A stretch of 64,000 nucleotides of DNA, from positions 122,801 through 186,800 of the forward strand of contig NZ_JASCXX010000009.1 in NCBI RefSeq assembly GCF_030012215.1. The letters run 5' to 3'. Of the stretch, positions 35,040 through 41,875 are shown piece by piece (within the stretch, counting starts at the first letter, position 1; the number at the start of each line of letters is the position of its first letter). The notes under the pieces were generated by a model. It searched no databases and had not been told where the DNA came from. It saw only the letters and a program-made list of their open reading frames with translations. The position numbers were made by a program, and so were the translations under genes. Source of the DNA: Anaerobaca lacustris. GTDB taxonomy: Bacteria > Planctomycetota > Phycisphaerae > Sedimentisphaerales > Anaerobacaceae.

Positions 35040-35834
35040 ATGGACCCGAACGCACTGCCACGCTTCAGACGCTGGTTCGACCAGTATACCAGCCGTTTCT
35101 TCGGAGACGACGAGTACGTCAACGCCAATCTGCGCCTCAAGCAGGAGCACACCGCCCGAACGTGCTCGGAGATCGCGCGGCTGGCGCGCGAGCTGGCTCT
35201 GGACGAGAACGAAACGCGGATCGCCGAGCTGACGGCGCTCTTTCACGACGTGGGCCGGTTTTCCCAGTTTGCCCAGTATCGCACGTACAACGACTTGCGG
35301 AGCATCGACCACGGCCAGAGAGGCGTTGAGGTGTTGCGCGGGGAGGGGGTCCTCGACAGTCTGCCGGCCGAGGAGCGACAGTGGGTGGAAACCGCGGTCG
35401 CCCTTCACGGGCGCAAGTCGCTGCCTTCGGCGCTCAAAGGCCGGGCCCTGTTGTTCACCAAGCTCATCCGCGATGCAGACAAGATCGACATCTTCCGGGT
35501 CGTCACCGACCACTATAAGCGATATCGCCAGGACCCTGACAACTTCGCCCTCGAAGTGGAATTGCCCGATGATCCGCAGTATTGCCCCGAGGTGCTGGAG
35601 GCGGTTCGGAACGAGGAGGCGGTGGACTGGGCGAAGCTGCGCACGCTCACCGACGCCAAGCTCTGCCAGCTTGGCTGGGTCTACGACCTGAACTTCACGG
35701 CCTCGCTGCGTCGGATTGAGGAGTGCGGCTACCTAGCCGAACTGATCGGTTTCCTGCCACAGGATGAGGAAATCCAGAGCCTCTGCCAGAAAGTCTCGGC
35801 CGACGTCGCCTCCCGGCTCGCGGCGGTCCCATAG
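35040..35834 (+). CDS. HD-domain phosphohydrolase
   Basis: 264 residues from ATG 35040; an in-frame ATG at 34986 would translate through a palindromic repeat and is less likely, but neither start has a strong Shine-Dalgarno. The HD metal site is seen as KQEHTARTCSEIARLA, ELTALFHDVGRFSQF, VALHGRKSL and IRDADKIDIFRV. The pattern fits general HD metal-dependent hydrolases acting on nucleotides; substrate unknown. It ends at a hairpin shared with the convergent DUF134 gene. Confidence 0.85.
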   Translation: MDPNALPRFRRWFDQYTSRFFGDDEYVNANLRLKQEHTARTCSEIARLARELALDENETRIAELTALFHDVGRFSQFAQYRTYNDLRSIDHGQRGVEVLRGEGVLDSLPAEERQWVETAVALHGRKSLPSALKGRALLFTKLIRDADKIDIFRVVTDHYKRYRQDPDNFALEVELPDDPQYCPEVLEAVRNEEAVDWAKLRTLTDAKLCQLGWVYDLNFTASLRRIEECGYLAELIGFLPQDEEIQSLCQKVSADVASRLAAVP

Positions 35835-35855
35835 CTCCCGGCGACCACCGGGAGC
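35834..35855. terminator. Hairpin between convergent genes
   Basis: GCTCCCGG-CGACCA-CCGGGAGC, an 8-bp perfect stem with a 6-nt loop, between the HD gene stop and the DUF134 stop. It has no T-run but its place suggests a bidirectional transcript end. Confidence 0.5.
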
Positions 35856-35864
35856 CGTCGGTGT

Positions 35865-36260
35865 TCAGGTGGTGTGTCCGCGTCCTGCTCCTCGTCGTCG
35901 GCAGCGGTGTGGTCCTCCCATCGGTCCGCCTCGGCGACAGGGTGGTTCCGGCCGGTTGGCCTGTGGTTCGGTCACTTCGATGGGGCCGCCTTCGATGGAC
36001 AGGGCTTTGCCGTGGACGAGAGCGTCGGCGACTTTCTTGTGGGCGGACTCGATGATGCGTCCGAACGTTTGCCGCGAGACGTTCATCCGCCGGGCCGCTT
36101 CCTCCTGGTAGAGCCCCTCCAGGTCGGCCAGGCGCAGGGCCTCAAGCTCATCGACCGCCAGTTCGACGCACTGCAGCGCCGACAGCGGCACGCCCCTGGG
36201 TTTGTAGTAGGCCACGTGGGGGACCATGGCCACCCGCCTGCAATGTCTGGGTCTGGGCAT
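35865..36260 (-). CDS. DUF134 family helix-turn-helix protein
   Basis: 131 residues. MPRPRHCRRVAMVPHVAYYKPRGVPL is the hallmark DUF134 start; VELAVDELEALRLADLEGLYQEEAARRMNVSRQTFGRIIESAHKKVADALVHGKAL is its sigma-70-region-4-like helix-turn-helix. The C-terminus is rich in Arg, Pro and Gly. DUF134 genes are regularly found with NifX-like and DUF5320 genes, as here, so I infer it regulates the operon 41748-36329, perhaps through the TGGGCATATGCCCA palindrome at 41801. Confidence 0.9.
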   Translation of the reverse strand: MPRPRHCRRVAMVPHVAYYKPRGVPLSALQCVELAVDELEALRLADLEGLYQEEAARRMNVSRQTFGRIIESAHKKVADALVHGKALSIEGGPIEVTEPQANRPEPPCRRGGPMGGPHRCRRRGAGRGHTT

Positions 36261-36328
36261 GTCGGTGCTTCCGAGAACGCAATCAGCCGGGGCCTACCCG
36301 CGGCCTGTCGTCTTGTCAACCGCTTCCA

Positions 36329-36766
36329 TCAGGTCTCTATCTCCGATTCCGAATCGCCTGCGTGGTGCTGCAGGAACTTGGCCTCAGCCCAAGCCATGAC
36401 GCGTCCGGCACAGCACAGTTCCGCCCGCAGTCGATACAGCGGGGACTTGGCCAGCACGACCTGCGCTCGGATTTCCACACGCGCCGAACACGAGATCGGT
36501 TGCACGAAACGGATGTGCAGGTCGCCCGTCACCGCGCGGACGTCGCGATGAAACAGGCAGTGGGTCATCGCCGCATCGAGCAGTGAAGCAATGACACCGC
36601 CATGCAGAATCCCGTCGTAGCCCTGGAGCCGCCGATGCGCCTGGAAGTGGGCGCGGACCTGTCCCGTCGCATCGGCGCGAAACTGCAATCCGAGCGACCA
36701 CGGATTGCGCTTGCCACAGATGAGACAGTGGTTGTGTTCTCTACCGGCCGCCGTCCCCGCGGACAT
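36329..36766 (-). CDS. PaaI-type hotdog thioesterase
   Basis: 145 residues from ATG 36766; an ATG at 36793 overlapping the upstream gene is an alternative. CLICGKRNPWSLGLQFRADATGQVRAHFQAHRRLQGYDGILHGGVIASLLDAAMTHCLFHRDVRAVTGDLHIRFVQPI is the hotdog fold; the HGGV motif before the central helix is the PaaI/YiiD signature. The N-terminal CxxCG is seen in many members. Predicted acyl-CoA thioesterase; link with the metal-cluster operon is only positional. Confidence 0.8.
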   Translation of the reverse strand: MSAGTAAGREHNHCLICGKRNPWSLGLQFRADATGQVRAHFQAHRRLQGYDGILHGGVIASLLDAAMTHCLFHRDVRAVTGDLHIRFVQPISCSARVEIRAQVVLAKSPLYRLRAELCCAGRVMAWAEAKFLQHHAGDSESEIET

Positions 36767-36776
36767 CCCAATGGTC

Positions 36777-37910
36777 CTAGTGGTCGCAGACATTGTCGCC
36801 TGTCTGCAGCGCGCCCGCGAGGTAATCGCTGACAAGGGCCTCCGGCGTGTCGACCGGGGCGCCGACGATCACCTCGATGTTCTTATCGGCGAACAACATC
36901 TGGGCGCGCTGGCCCATCCCACCGGCGATGACCAGACTCACACCCTTCTCGGCCAGCCAGGCGGGCAATACACCCGGCTCGTGCGGCGGCGGGTCCAGCA
37001 CCATCTGACTTCGGATCGTCTTGCTCTGAGGATCGACGTCGACGATGGCAAACTGCCCGCAGTGTCCAAAATGCGCCGTCAGCTTGCCATCGGCCAATGG
37101 AATCGCAATCTTCATGTTGCTCGTCTCCTTTTGTTTCGTATCTTGTTTCGGCTCGCCCAGCAGCGGCTGGAAGACATGCGCGAATGCCTGTGCCGTGGGG
37201 CTGTCCTTCTCGAATGTGATCAGCGGCTTGCCCGCATCGCCCGACTGCGCCACCGTCGGGTCCATCGGGACCCCGCCCAGGAACGGGACACGGAAGTCCT
37301 CGGCGATCTGCTCGCCGCCGGCGCCGGGGAAGATGTCCGTGCGTTTGCCGCAATGGGGGCAGACAAAGCCGCTCATGTTCTCGACAATGCCCAGCACCGG
37401 CAGGCTCAACTGCTTACAGAACGTCACGCACTTGCGGACGTCCACCACCGCCAGGTCCTGCGGCGTCGTCACGATCACGACACCGTCGACCGTACCGAGC
37501 ACCTGGACCGCCGAAAGCGCCTCGTCGCCGGTCCCGGGCGGGCAGTCCACGACGAGATCGTCCAGGTCGCCCCAGGCGACGCCGTCGCAGAACTGCTGGA
37601 TCATGTTGTGTTTCATCGGCCCGCGCCAGATCACCGCCTCATTGGGATTGCTCAGCATGAAGGCGATGCTCATGACCTTCAGCGAATCGCCATAGAGGAC
37701 GGGTTCGATCTTCTCGTCGTACGCTGTCAATCGGGTGCCTTCGAGCCGCAACAGCTTCGGGACGCTCGGGCCATGGATGTCGATGTCCAGCAGGCCAACG
37801 CGCCGGCCCTGTCCGCTGAGCCAGACGGCCAGATTGACCGCGATGCTACTCTTGCCCACGCCACCCTTGCCGCTCATGACGAGAATTCTGCGACCGATGC
37901 GATTCGCCAC
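36777..37910 (-). CDS. Mrp/NBP35-type iron-sulfur carrier ATPase fused to a NifX-like domain
   Basis: 377 residues. Residues 1-255 are an Mrp ATPase: deviant Walker A SGKGGVGKS (13-21), DIDIHGPSVPKLL, WRGPMKHNMIQQF, VVDCPPGTGDEALS, and the FVCPHCGK Cys pair near 212 that binds a bridging [4Fe-4S] cluster. From M266 a second domain (MKIAIPLADGKLTAHFGHCGQFAIVDVD ... VIAGGMGQRAQMLF) is the NifX/NifB-C dinitrogenase cofactor fold. AAAGGAG lies 9 nt before the codon for M266, so the domain may also be made separately. Expected role: assembly or delivery of iron-sulfur or heterometal clusters. Operon with two MinD-ferredoxin ATPases. Confidence 0.9.
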   Translation of the reverse strand: MANRIGRRILVMSGKGGVGKSSIAVNLAVWLSGQGRRVGLLDIDIHGPSVPKLLRLEGTRLTAYDEKIEPVLYGDSLKVMSIAFMLSNPNEAVIWRGPMKHNMIQQFCDGVAWGDLDDLVVDCPPGTGDEALSAVQVLGTVDGVVIVTTPQDLAVVDVRKCVTFCKQLSLPVLGIVENMSGFVCPHCGKRTDIFPGAGGEQIAEDFRVPFLGGVPMDPTVAQSGDAGKPLITFEKDSPTAQAFAHVFQPLLGEPKQDTKQKETSNMKIAIPLADGKLTAHFGHCGQFAIVDVDPQSKTIRSQMVLDPPPHEPGVLPAWLAEKGVSLVIAGGMGQRAQMLFADKNIEVIVGAPVDTPEALVSDYLAGALQTGDNVCDH

Positions 37911-37922
37911 GTTGTTTCGCTC

Positions 37923-38840
37923 CTACTTCGTCGTCTTCAGAGAATCCGTGATGATGTTCCATACCGAAACGACCTGCGCGGCCGTTTGGTTCCGAGCATA
38001 TTCGATGATCGTCTTTTCCGCCACCTGGGCGTTCGTCACCGCCGGATCGTAGTCGATCTTTCCGGCCAAGACGAGCCCTTTGTCCCGAGCGCCCGCTTCG
38101 ATGGCCTCCGTGACGTCGGGATTGATGTCCCATTTGTTGATGCACACCGCCGTCGGGATGCCGAAATGGGCCGTCAGTTGAGCCACACGACCGAGGTCGT
38201 GCCGACCCGAAAGAGTTGGCTCCGTCACCACGAGGATGAGGTCCGCGCCCGTGATCGATGCAATCACCGGACAGCCGATGCCGGGCGAGCCGTCCACCAA
38301 CAGTAGGGGCGAATCATCATTCGCCCCTACGCCCCGCTCACTGGCGATCCGCCTCGCCTGCTTGCGGATCAGGCTGACGAGCTTGCCGCTGTTCTCCTCG
38401 GCGGTGCCAAGTCGGGCGTGGACCATCGGCCCGAATCGCGTCTCGGAGATAAACCAGCGGCCGTTGATCGCATCCTCGAAATCGATCGCATCGACGGGAC
38501 AGAACTGGACGCACACGCCGCAACCCTCGCAGGCCACCGAATCGATCGTGCAGGTCTTGGCCACGAGTTCGTTGCCGGGCCCGTTCAGCGATACGGCCTC
38601 GAATCGGCAGACGCGCTCGCACTCGCCGCAGCCGATGCACTTGTCGGCACGGATGCGGGCGAGTTTGCCTCCGCTGAAGTTGTGGCTCTCCCGCACGTCG
38701 GGCTTGAGGATCAGGTGTAGGTCCGCCGCGTCTACGTCGCAGTCGGCCAGCACGGCATTCTGGGCCAGGCTCGCGAACGCCGCAACCAGGCTCGTCTTGC
38801 CCGTTCCGCCTTTGCCGCTGATGACCACGATCTCTTTCAT
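37923..38840 (-). CDS. MinD-superfamily P-loop ATPase with inserted ferredoxin domain (copy 2)
   Basis: 305 residues. Deviant Walker A SGKGGTGKTS (8-17), then an inserted 2x[4Fe-4S] ferredoxin: CIGCGECERVC and CEGCGVCVQFCP, followed by the second ATPase half (LLLVDGSPGIGCPVIASITGADLILVVTEPTLSGRHDL). The start is directly adjacent to the stop of the paralogue at 38841 (TGAATG). Such pairs (COG1149) are widespread in anaerobes and are thought to act in redox-linked metal cluster work. About nine residues (VGANDDSPL) just before LLLVDGSPG come from an in-frame palindromic repeat. Confidence 0.9.
   Translation of the reverse strand: MKEIVVISGKGGTGKTSLVAAFASLAQNAVLADCDVDAADLHLILKPDVRESHNFSGGKLARIRADKCIGCGECERVCRFEAVSLNGPGNELVAKTCTIDSVACEGCGVCVQFCPVDAIDFEDAINGRWFISETRFGPMVHARLGTAEENSGKLVSLIRKQARRIASERGVGANDDSPLLLVDGSPGIGCPVIASITGADLILVVTEPTLSGRHDLGRVAQLTAHFGIPTAVCINKWDINPDVTEAIEAGARDKGLVLAGKIDYDPAVTNAQVAEKTIIEYARNQTAAQVVSVWNIITDSLKTTK
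38303..38330. repeat. REP-like palindrome (GAAT subtype) inside a MinD-type gene
   Basis: Perfect arms GTAGGGGCGAAT (38303-38314) and ATTCGCCCCTAC (38319-38330). On the minus strand it is translated as VGANDDSPL within residues about 171-180 of the MinD protein and does not break the frame. Confidence 0.8.
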
Positions 38841-39680
38841 TCAGAGCGCCCCCAGTCGCGTCGCCAGATCGCCGAACTGCTCGGTGTATTCGGGCAGAGC
38901 ATCGACGATCATCTGTCCGGCCGAATAGGCCTGCGCGATCCGCCGGTCATCGGGAATCCTCGCCACAATCTCGATGCCTTCCCCTTCGCAGTACGCCTGT
39001 GTCTGGTCGTTGCCGATCCCGTCGCGATTGATCGCCACGGCAAACGGCAGCTTCATTTCCCGCACCAGGGCGACCGCCAGCTTCAGGTCGTTGAGCCCGA
39101 ACGGTGTTGGCTCCGTCACCAGCAGGACGAAGTCCACGCCCTTGATCGCCGCGACCACCGGGCACGATGTCCCCGGCGGCACGTCCACGATGGCCAGCCC
39201 ATCGGACTGAACGTGTCGCTTGACCGAACGAATCAGCGAGGGCGTTCGCACATGGCCGATCTCCAGCCGTCCGGAGACGAACGCCAGCGGCCCGGCGTGG
39301 CCCGTCTCGATCTCGCCGATCCGCAGCGGCTTTCGCTTAATCGCCTCAGCCGGACATACCAGCCAGCATCCGCCGCAACTGTGGCACAGTTGCTCGAATG
39401 TCAGCACCTGATCGCCGATGCAGATGATGGCGCTGTACTGACAGATCTGGCCGCACCGGCCGCACCCGATGCACCTGGCGGCATCCACCTGCGGCACCTC
39501 TACCGTCACTTCCTCGCGCCGGTCGATCTGCGGCTTCAGAAAGATGTCCCCGTTCGGCTCTTCCACGTCGCAGTCGAGATACTGAGTCGGTTTGCCCGCC
39601 GCAGCGCAGACCTTCGCCAGATTCGTCGCCACGGTGGTCTTGCCCGTGCCGCCTTTGCCCGACGCCACCGCAACGATCAT
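38841..39680 (-). CDS. MinD-superfamily P-loop ATPase with inserted ferredoxin domain (copy 1)
   Basis: 279 residues. ASGKGGTGKTTVATNLA deviant Walker A, CDVEEPNGDIFLKP, two clusters CIGCGRCGQIC and CHSCGGCWLVCPAEAI, then VDVPPGTSCPVVAAIKGVDFVLLVTEPTPFGLNDLKLA. Paralogue of the next gene; the two probably form a heterodimer, as such tandem pairs usually do. Its ATG overlaps the methyltransferase stop by ATGA. Confidence 0.9.
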   Translation of the reverse strand: MIVAVASGKGGTGKTTVATNLAKVCAAAGKPTQYLDCDVEEPNGDIFLKPQIDRREEVTVEVPQVDAARCIGCGRCGQICQYSAIICIGDQVLTFEQLCHSCGGCWLVCPAEAIKRKPLRIGEIETGHAGPLAFVSGRLEIGHVRTPSLIRSVKRHVQSDGLAIVDVPPGTSCPVVAAIKGVDFVLLVTEPTPFGLNDLKLAVALVREMKLPFAVAINRDGIGNDQTQAYCEGEGIEIVARIPDDRRIAQAYSAGQMIVDALPEYTEQFGDLATRLGAL

Positions 39681-40240
39681 GGGTTCGTCTCCGTGGTTGC
39701 GATCTTCTCAAACTGGAACGCCCATCGGTTGTGCTCGGTCGGCCGGAAGAGGCCGCCGTCGGTTACGTGCGTCACTATCGGTCTTTCCTCAAGATGATGA
39801 TCCCTCACAGAAAGGACTCCATCAGGTTTGAGTACGCGATGGATCGTCTCCAGGAGTGCACGGGGCGAGGCCGGGTCCGGATCGATGTGCAGGACATCGT
39901 AGAGCAGGACCATGTCCACGCTCGCCGATGGCACTTGGGATATCTCATCCCCAAGAAGGGGACGCAGATTGTCGATCCGGCGACGAGCGGCGCCGCGACG
40001 CACCGATTCGAGGGCCGCCGGTTGCACGTCCACTGCGTAGACCACACCGTTGCATCCGACAATTTGGGCGGCGGCCAGCGAGAAGCCGCCGGGCCCGCAG
40101 CCGAAATCCAGAACCGTCATCCCCGATTGTACGCCCACATCGGTGAGCACCTTGGCCGGCGGCCGAATCAGGTCTCGCAGGCGGATTACGCACAGCTCCA
40201 TGCGATACGTGAGCCAGTTGTGTCTATGTGTCTTCTTCAT
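39677..40240 (-). CDS. SAM-dependent methyltransferase (UbiE-like)
   Basis: 187 residues from ATG 40240. PPAKVLTDVGVQSGMTVLDFGCGPGGFSLAAAQIVG is motif I of class I methyltransferases with the typical 'GCGPG' loop; VYAVDVQPAALESVRR and DMVLLYDVLHIDPDPASPRALLETIHRVLKPDGVLSVRDHHL follow. Related proteins in anaerobes are found with NifX/MinD clusters. Substrate unknown. Stop overlaps the next start (ATGA). Confidence 0.85.
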   Translation of the reverse strand: MKKTHRHNWLTYRMELCVIRLRDLIRPPAKVLTDVGVQSGMTVLDFGCGPGGFSLAAAQIVGCNGVVYAVDVQPAALESVRRGAARRRIDNLRPLLGDEISQVPSASVDMVLLYDVLHIDPDPASPRALLETIHRVLKPDGVLSVRDHHLEERPIVTHVTDGGLFRPTEHNRWAFQFEKIATTETNP

Positions 40241-40263
40241 AGCTCGATCATATTGTCTTCGCC

Positions 40264-40761
40264 TCACTCCCCGTACCCTCGCCGCCCGCGCTGACGGGCG
40301 GTCTCTTCGTCTACCGTTGCCGTCCAACCGGCGGAGGCGTCATCCACTCGCTCGAAGCGCGGAATGTAAGGCTTGATGTCCAGCAATGGGGTGCCGTCGA
40401 GAATGTCCACGTCGCTCAGATGGAGTGTCGCGCCTTCGATCCGAAGCAGTCGCACTAATGAAAGACCGATTGGATTCGGCCGCCTCGGGCTCCTCGTTGA
40501 GAAGAGCCCTCTGGGCTGGTCGTCGGTGAACGGCACCACGGTCAGCAGCGGTTTGCCCGCGCGATGGAAATGGTATAGCAGCAGAAGGTGCGAGAAGCCG
40601 TCGAGGTCCTTGAGTCCTTCGGCGTATTGCGGCAGAATCTCCGCACGGCCGCTGCATCCGCGTGCGTACACCGGCTGGATCGGCGTCTTCTCCGGCTCGT
40701 GATGCTCGCTTCGAATGACGCCGATGGGCGTGTAGACGAGGGACGCCATCTCTGCCGTCAT
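40264..40761 (-). CDS. TrmO/TsaA-like tRNA N6-methyltransferase family protein
   Basis: 165 residues from ATG 40761, which overlaps the upstream NifX stop by ATGA. YTPIGVIRSEHHEPEKTPIQP, GLKDLDGFSHLLLLYHFHRAG, DDQPRGLFSTRSPRRPNPIGLSLVRLLRIEGATLHLSDVDILDGTPLLDIKPYIP match the UPF0066/TrmO family, including the RPNPIGLS motif. E. coli TrmO methylates t6A37 of tRNA-Thr; in metal-cluster operons of anaerobes this family may have another role. Confidence 0.88.
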   Translation of the reverse strand: MTAEMASLVYTPIGVIRSEHHEPEKTPIQPVYARGCSGRAEILPQYAEGLKDLDGFSHLLLLYHFHRAGKPLLTVVPFTDDQPRGLFSTRSPRRPNPIGLSLVRLLRIEGATLHLSDVDILDGTPLLDIKPYIPRFERVDDASAGWTATVDEETARQRGRRGYGE

Positions 40762-41126
40762 GGGTTCATCCCGGAATGGGATTGTACGTTCGGCCCGGTC
40801 GCTTCGGTCAGCTTGCCGGCCTTGAACTGCTCGACCGCCTCGGCCACGGTGCCCGTCACGCCCGTGTAGAGCTTGACGTTGCCCGCGCGGAGCGTGCGTT
40901 CGGCGTTCGGGCCGCAGTTGCCCGTCAGCACGGCCTGGGCCCCGGCGTCGATCACGACCTTGGCGGCGCTGATCCCCGCGCCGCCGCCGGCATCGACGTT
41001 GCTGTTTTCCACTGCCTGAAATTCCATGCTCTCCGTATCGACGACGACGAAACACGCCGCCCGTCCGAATCGCGGGTCCACCTGCGCATCCATCGTCCGG
41101 CCGACTGATGTGACGGCTATCTTCAT
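40758..41126 (-). CDS. NifX/NifB-C-like dinitrogenase cofactor family protein
   Basis: 122 residues: MKIAVTSVGRTMDAQVDPRFGRAACFVVVDTESMEFQAVENSNVDAGGGAGISAAKVVIDAGAQAVLTGNCGPNAERTLRAGNVKLY. This is the ribonuclease-H-like NifX fold; the DPRFGRA and GNCGPNA segments are typical of the stand-alone family common in anaerobes. No other nif genes are visible, so a nitrogenase role is unlikely; binding or transfer of an Fe-S/heterometal cluster is inferred. Confidence 0.9.
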   Translation of the reverse strand: MKIAVTSVGRTMDAQVDPRFGRAACFVVVDTESMEFQAVENSNVDAGGGAGISAAKVVIDAGAQAVLTGNCGPNAERTLRAGNVKLYTGVTGTVAEAVEQFKAGKLTEATGPNVQSHSGMNP

Positions 41127-41156
41127 GAGTTCTCTCCAATCACGGTATGCAGCGAA

Positions 41157-41510
41157 TTACTTCGTCTGTGCGGCAAGCTCGTCGATGCGCTTCTGAATAT
41201 CGGCCAGCGCGTCCTGAAGGTAGCTCGCCTGCTGCTTGAGGCCTTCCAGTTCCTGTTCCGGCGTCGGCGCCATCGGGCCATACGCTGGATAGCCCGCGCC
41301 GACCGGCACAAAGGCAAACCGACCGGCGCCGAACCCGAAGCCCCGGCCCCGACCCCGGCCGCCGCGTCCGCGACCGGCGCCCCAGAACCCTCGGCCTCGA
41401 CCGCCCATCGGATTGGCATAGCCGGGCATCGCATTCCCAGCGCAGTATCCGGCCGCTCTTCCCGTCATCGGACCCATACCCATCGGACCTGTTCCATCTC
41501 CACCTGGCAT
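41157..41510 (-). CDS. DUF5320 glycine-rich protein
   Basis: 117 residues from ATG 41510 with AAAGGAG. MPGGDGTGPMGMGPMTGRAAGYCAGNAMPGYANP is the DUF5320 signature; a Gly/Arg/Phe-rich middle and a C-terminal coiled coil (TPEQELEGLKQQASYLQDALADIQKRIDELAAQ) follow. This family is almost always next to NifX-like and MinD-ferredoxin genes. Function unknown. Confidence 0.9.
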   Translation of the reverse strand: MPGGDGTGPMGMGPMTGRAAGYCAGNAMPGYANPMGGRGRGFWGAGRGRGGRGRGRGFGFGAGRFAFVPVGAGYPAYGPMAPTPEQELEGLKQQASYLQDALADIQKRIDELAAQTK

Positions 41511-41532
41511 CGTTATACTCCTTTCAATCAAA

Positions 41533-41748
41533 TCACTCTCGTACCATCTTCGCGCCGCACTTCGGGCAGTCCTTGGCAGCACACGGCTCGCCCCGTACGT
41601 GGGGCACCGTCGCGCCGCAAGTCGGACAGACGCAATGGCCGCCCGGCCCGGCGCCCCAGGACCCGCCCATTCGGCCGCGCCCGCCACCAGTGCCTCGGCC
41701 GGCGCCCTGTCCGCCGCCTCGCGGCCCGGTCCCATCCTGTCTTGGCAT
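41533..41748 (-). CDS. Small zinc-ribbon protein with DUF5320-like N-terminus
   Basis: 71 residues: MPRQDGTGPRGGGQGAGRGTGGG resembles the start of DUF5320 proteins, then a zinc ribbon with HCVCPTCGATVPH and CAAKDCPKCGAKMVRE. GGAACAGG lies just upstream. First gene after the palindrome at 41801, so it heads the operon. Function unknown; the shared N-terminus suggests it works with the neighbouring DUF5320 protein. Confidence 0.75.
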   Translation of the reverse strand: MPRQDGTGPRGGGQGAGRGTGGGRGRMGGSWGAGPGGHCVCPTCGATVPHVRGEPCAAKDCPKCGAKMVRE

Positions 41749-41800
41749 GACCTGTTCCTTTCCATCGGGCGTTCATCGGAAAAACACTCTCTATATATTA

Positions 41801-41814
41801 TGGGCATATGCCCA
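41801..41814. promoter_or_regulatory. Palindromic operator candidate of the NifX/MinD operon
   Basis: TGGGCATATGCCCA is a perfect 14-bp palindrome 53 bp upstream of the first gene, followed on the minus strand by an AT-rich TAATATATAG stretch that could be the -10 region. The DUF134 protein at the operon end is the best candidate for binding it. Confidence 0.55.
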
Positions 41815-41875
41815 AAACAAGTTCAATAGAAAACCGGGGATTTCCGAGAATTTTTCGCCTGCGACGCCGTTTCTC

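Noticed and set aside
40758..41126. Evidence for nitrogen fixation
   Set aside because: NifX-like domains alone are common in non-diazotrophic anaerobes; no nifHDK, nifE/N or full nifB is in the window.
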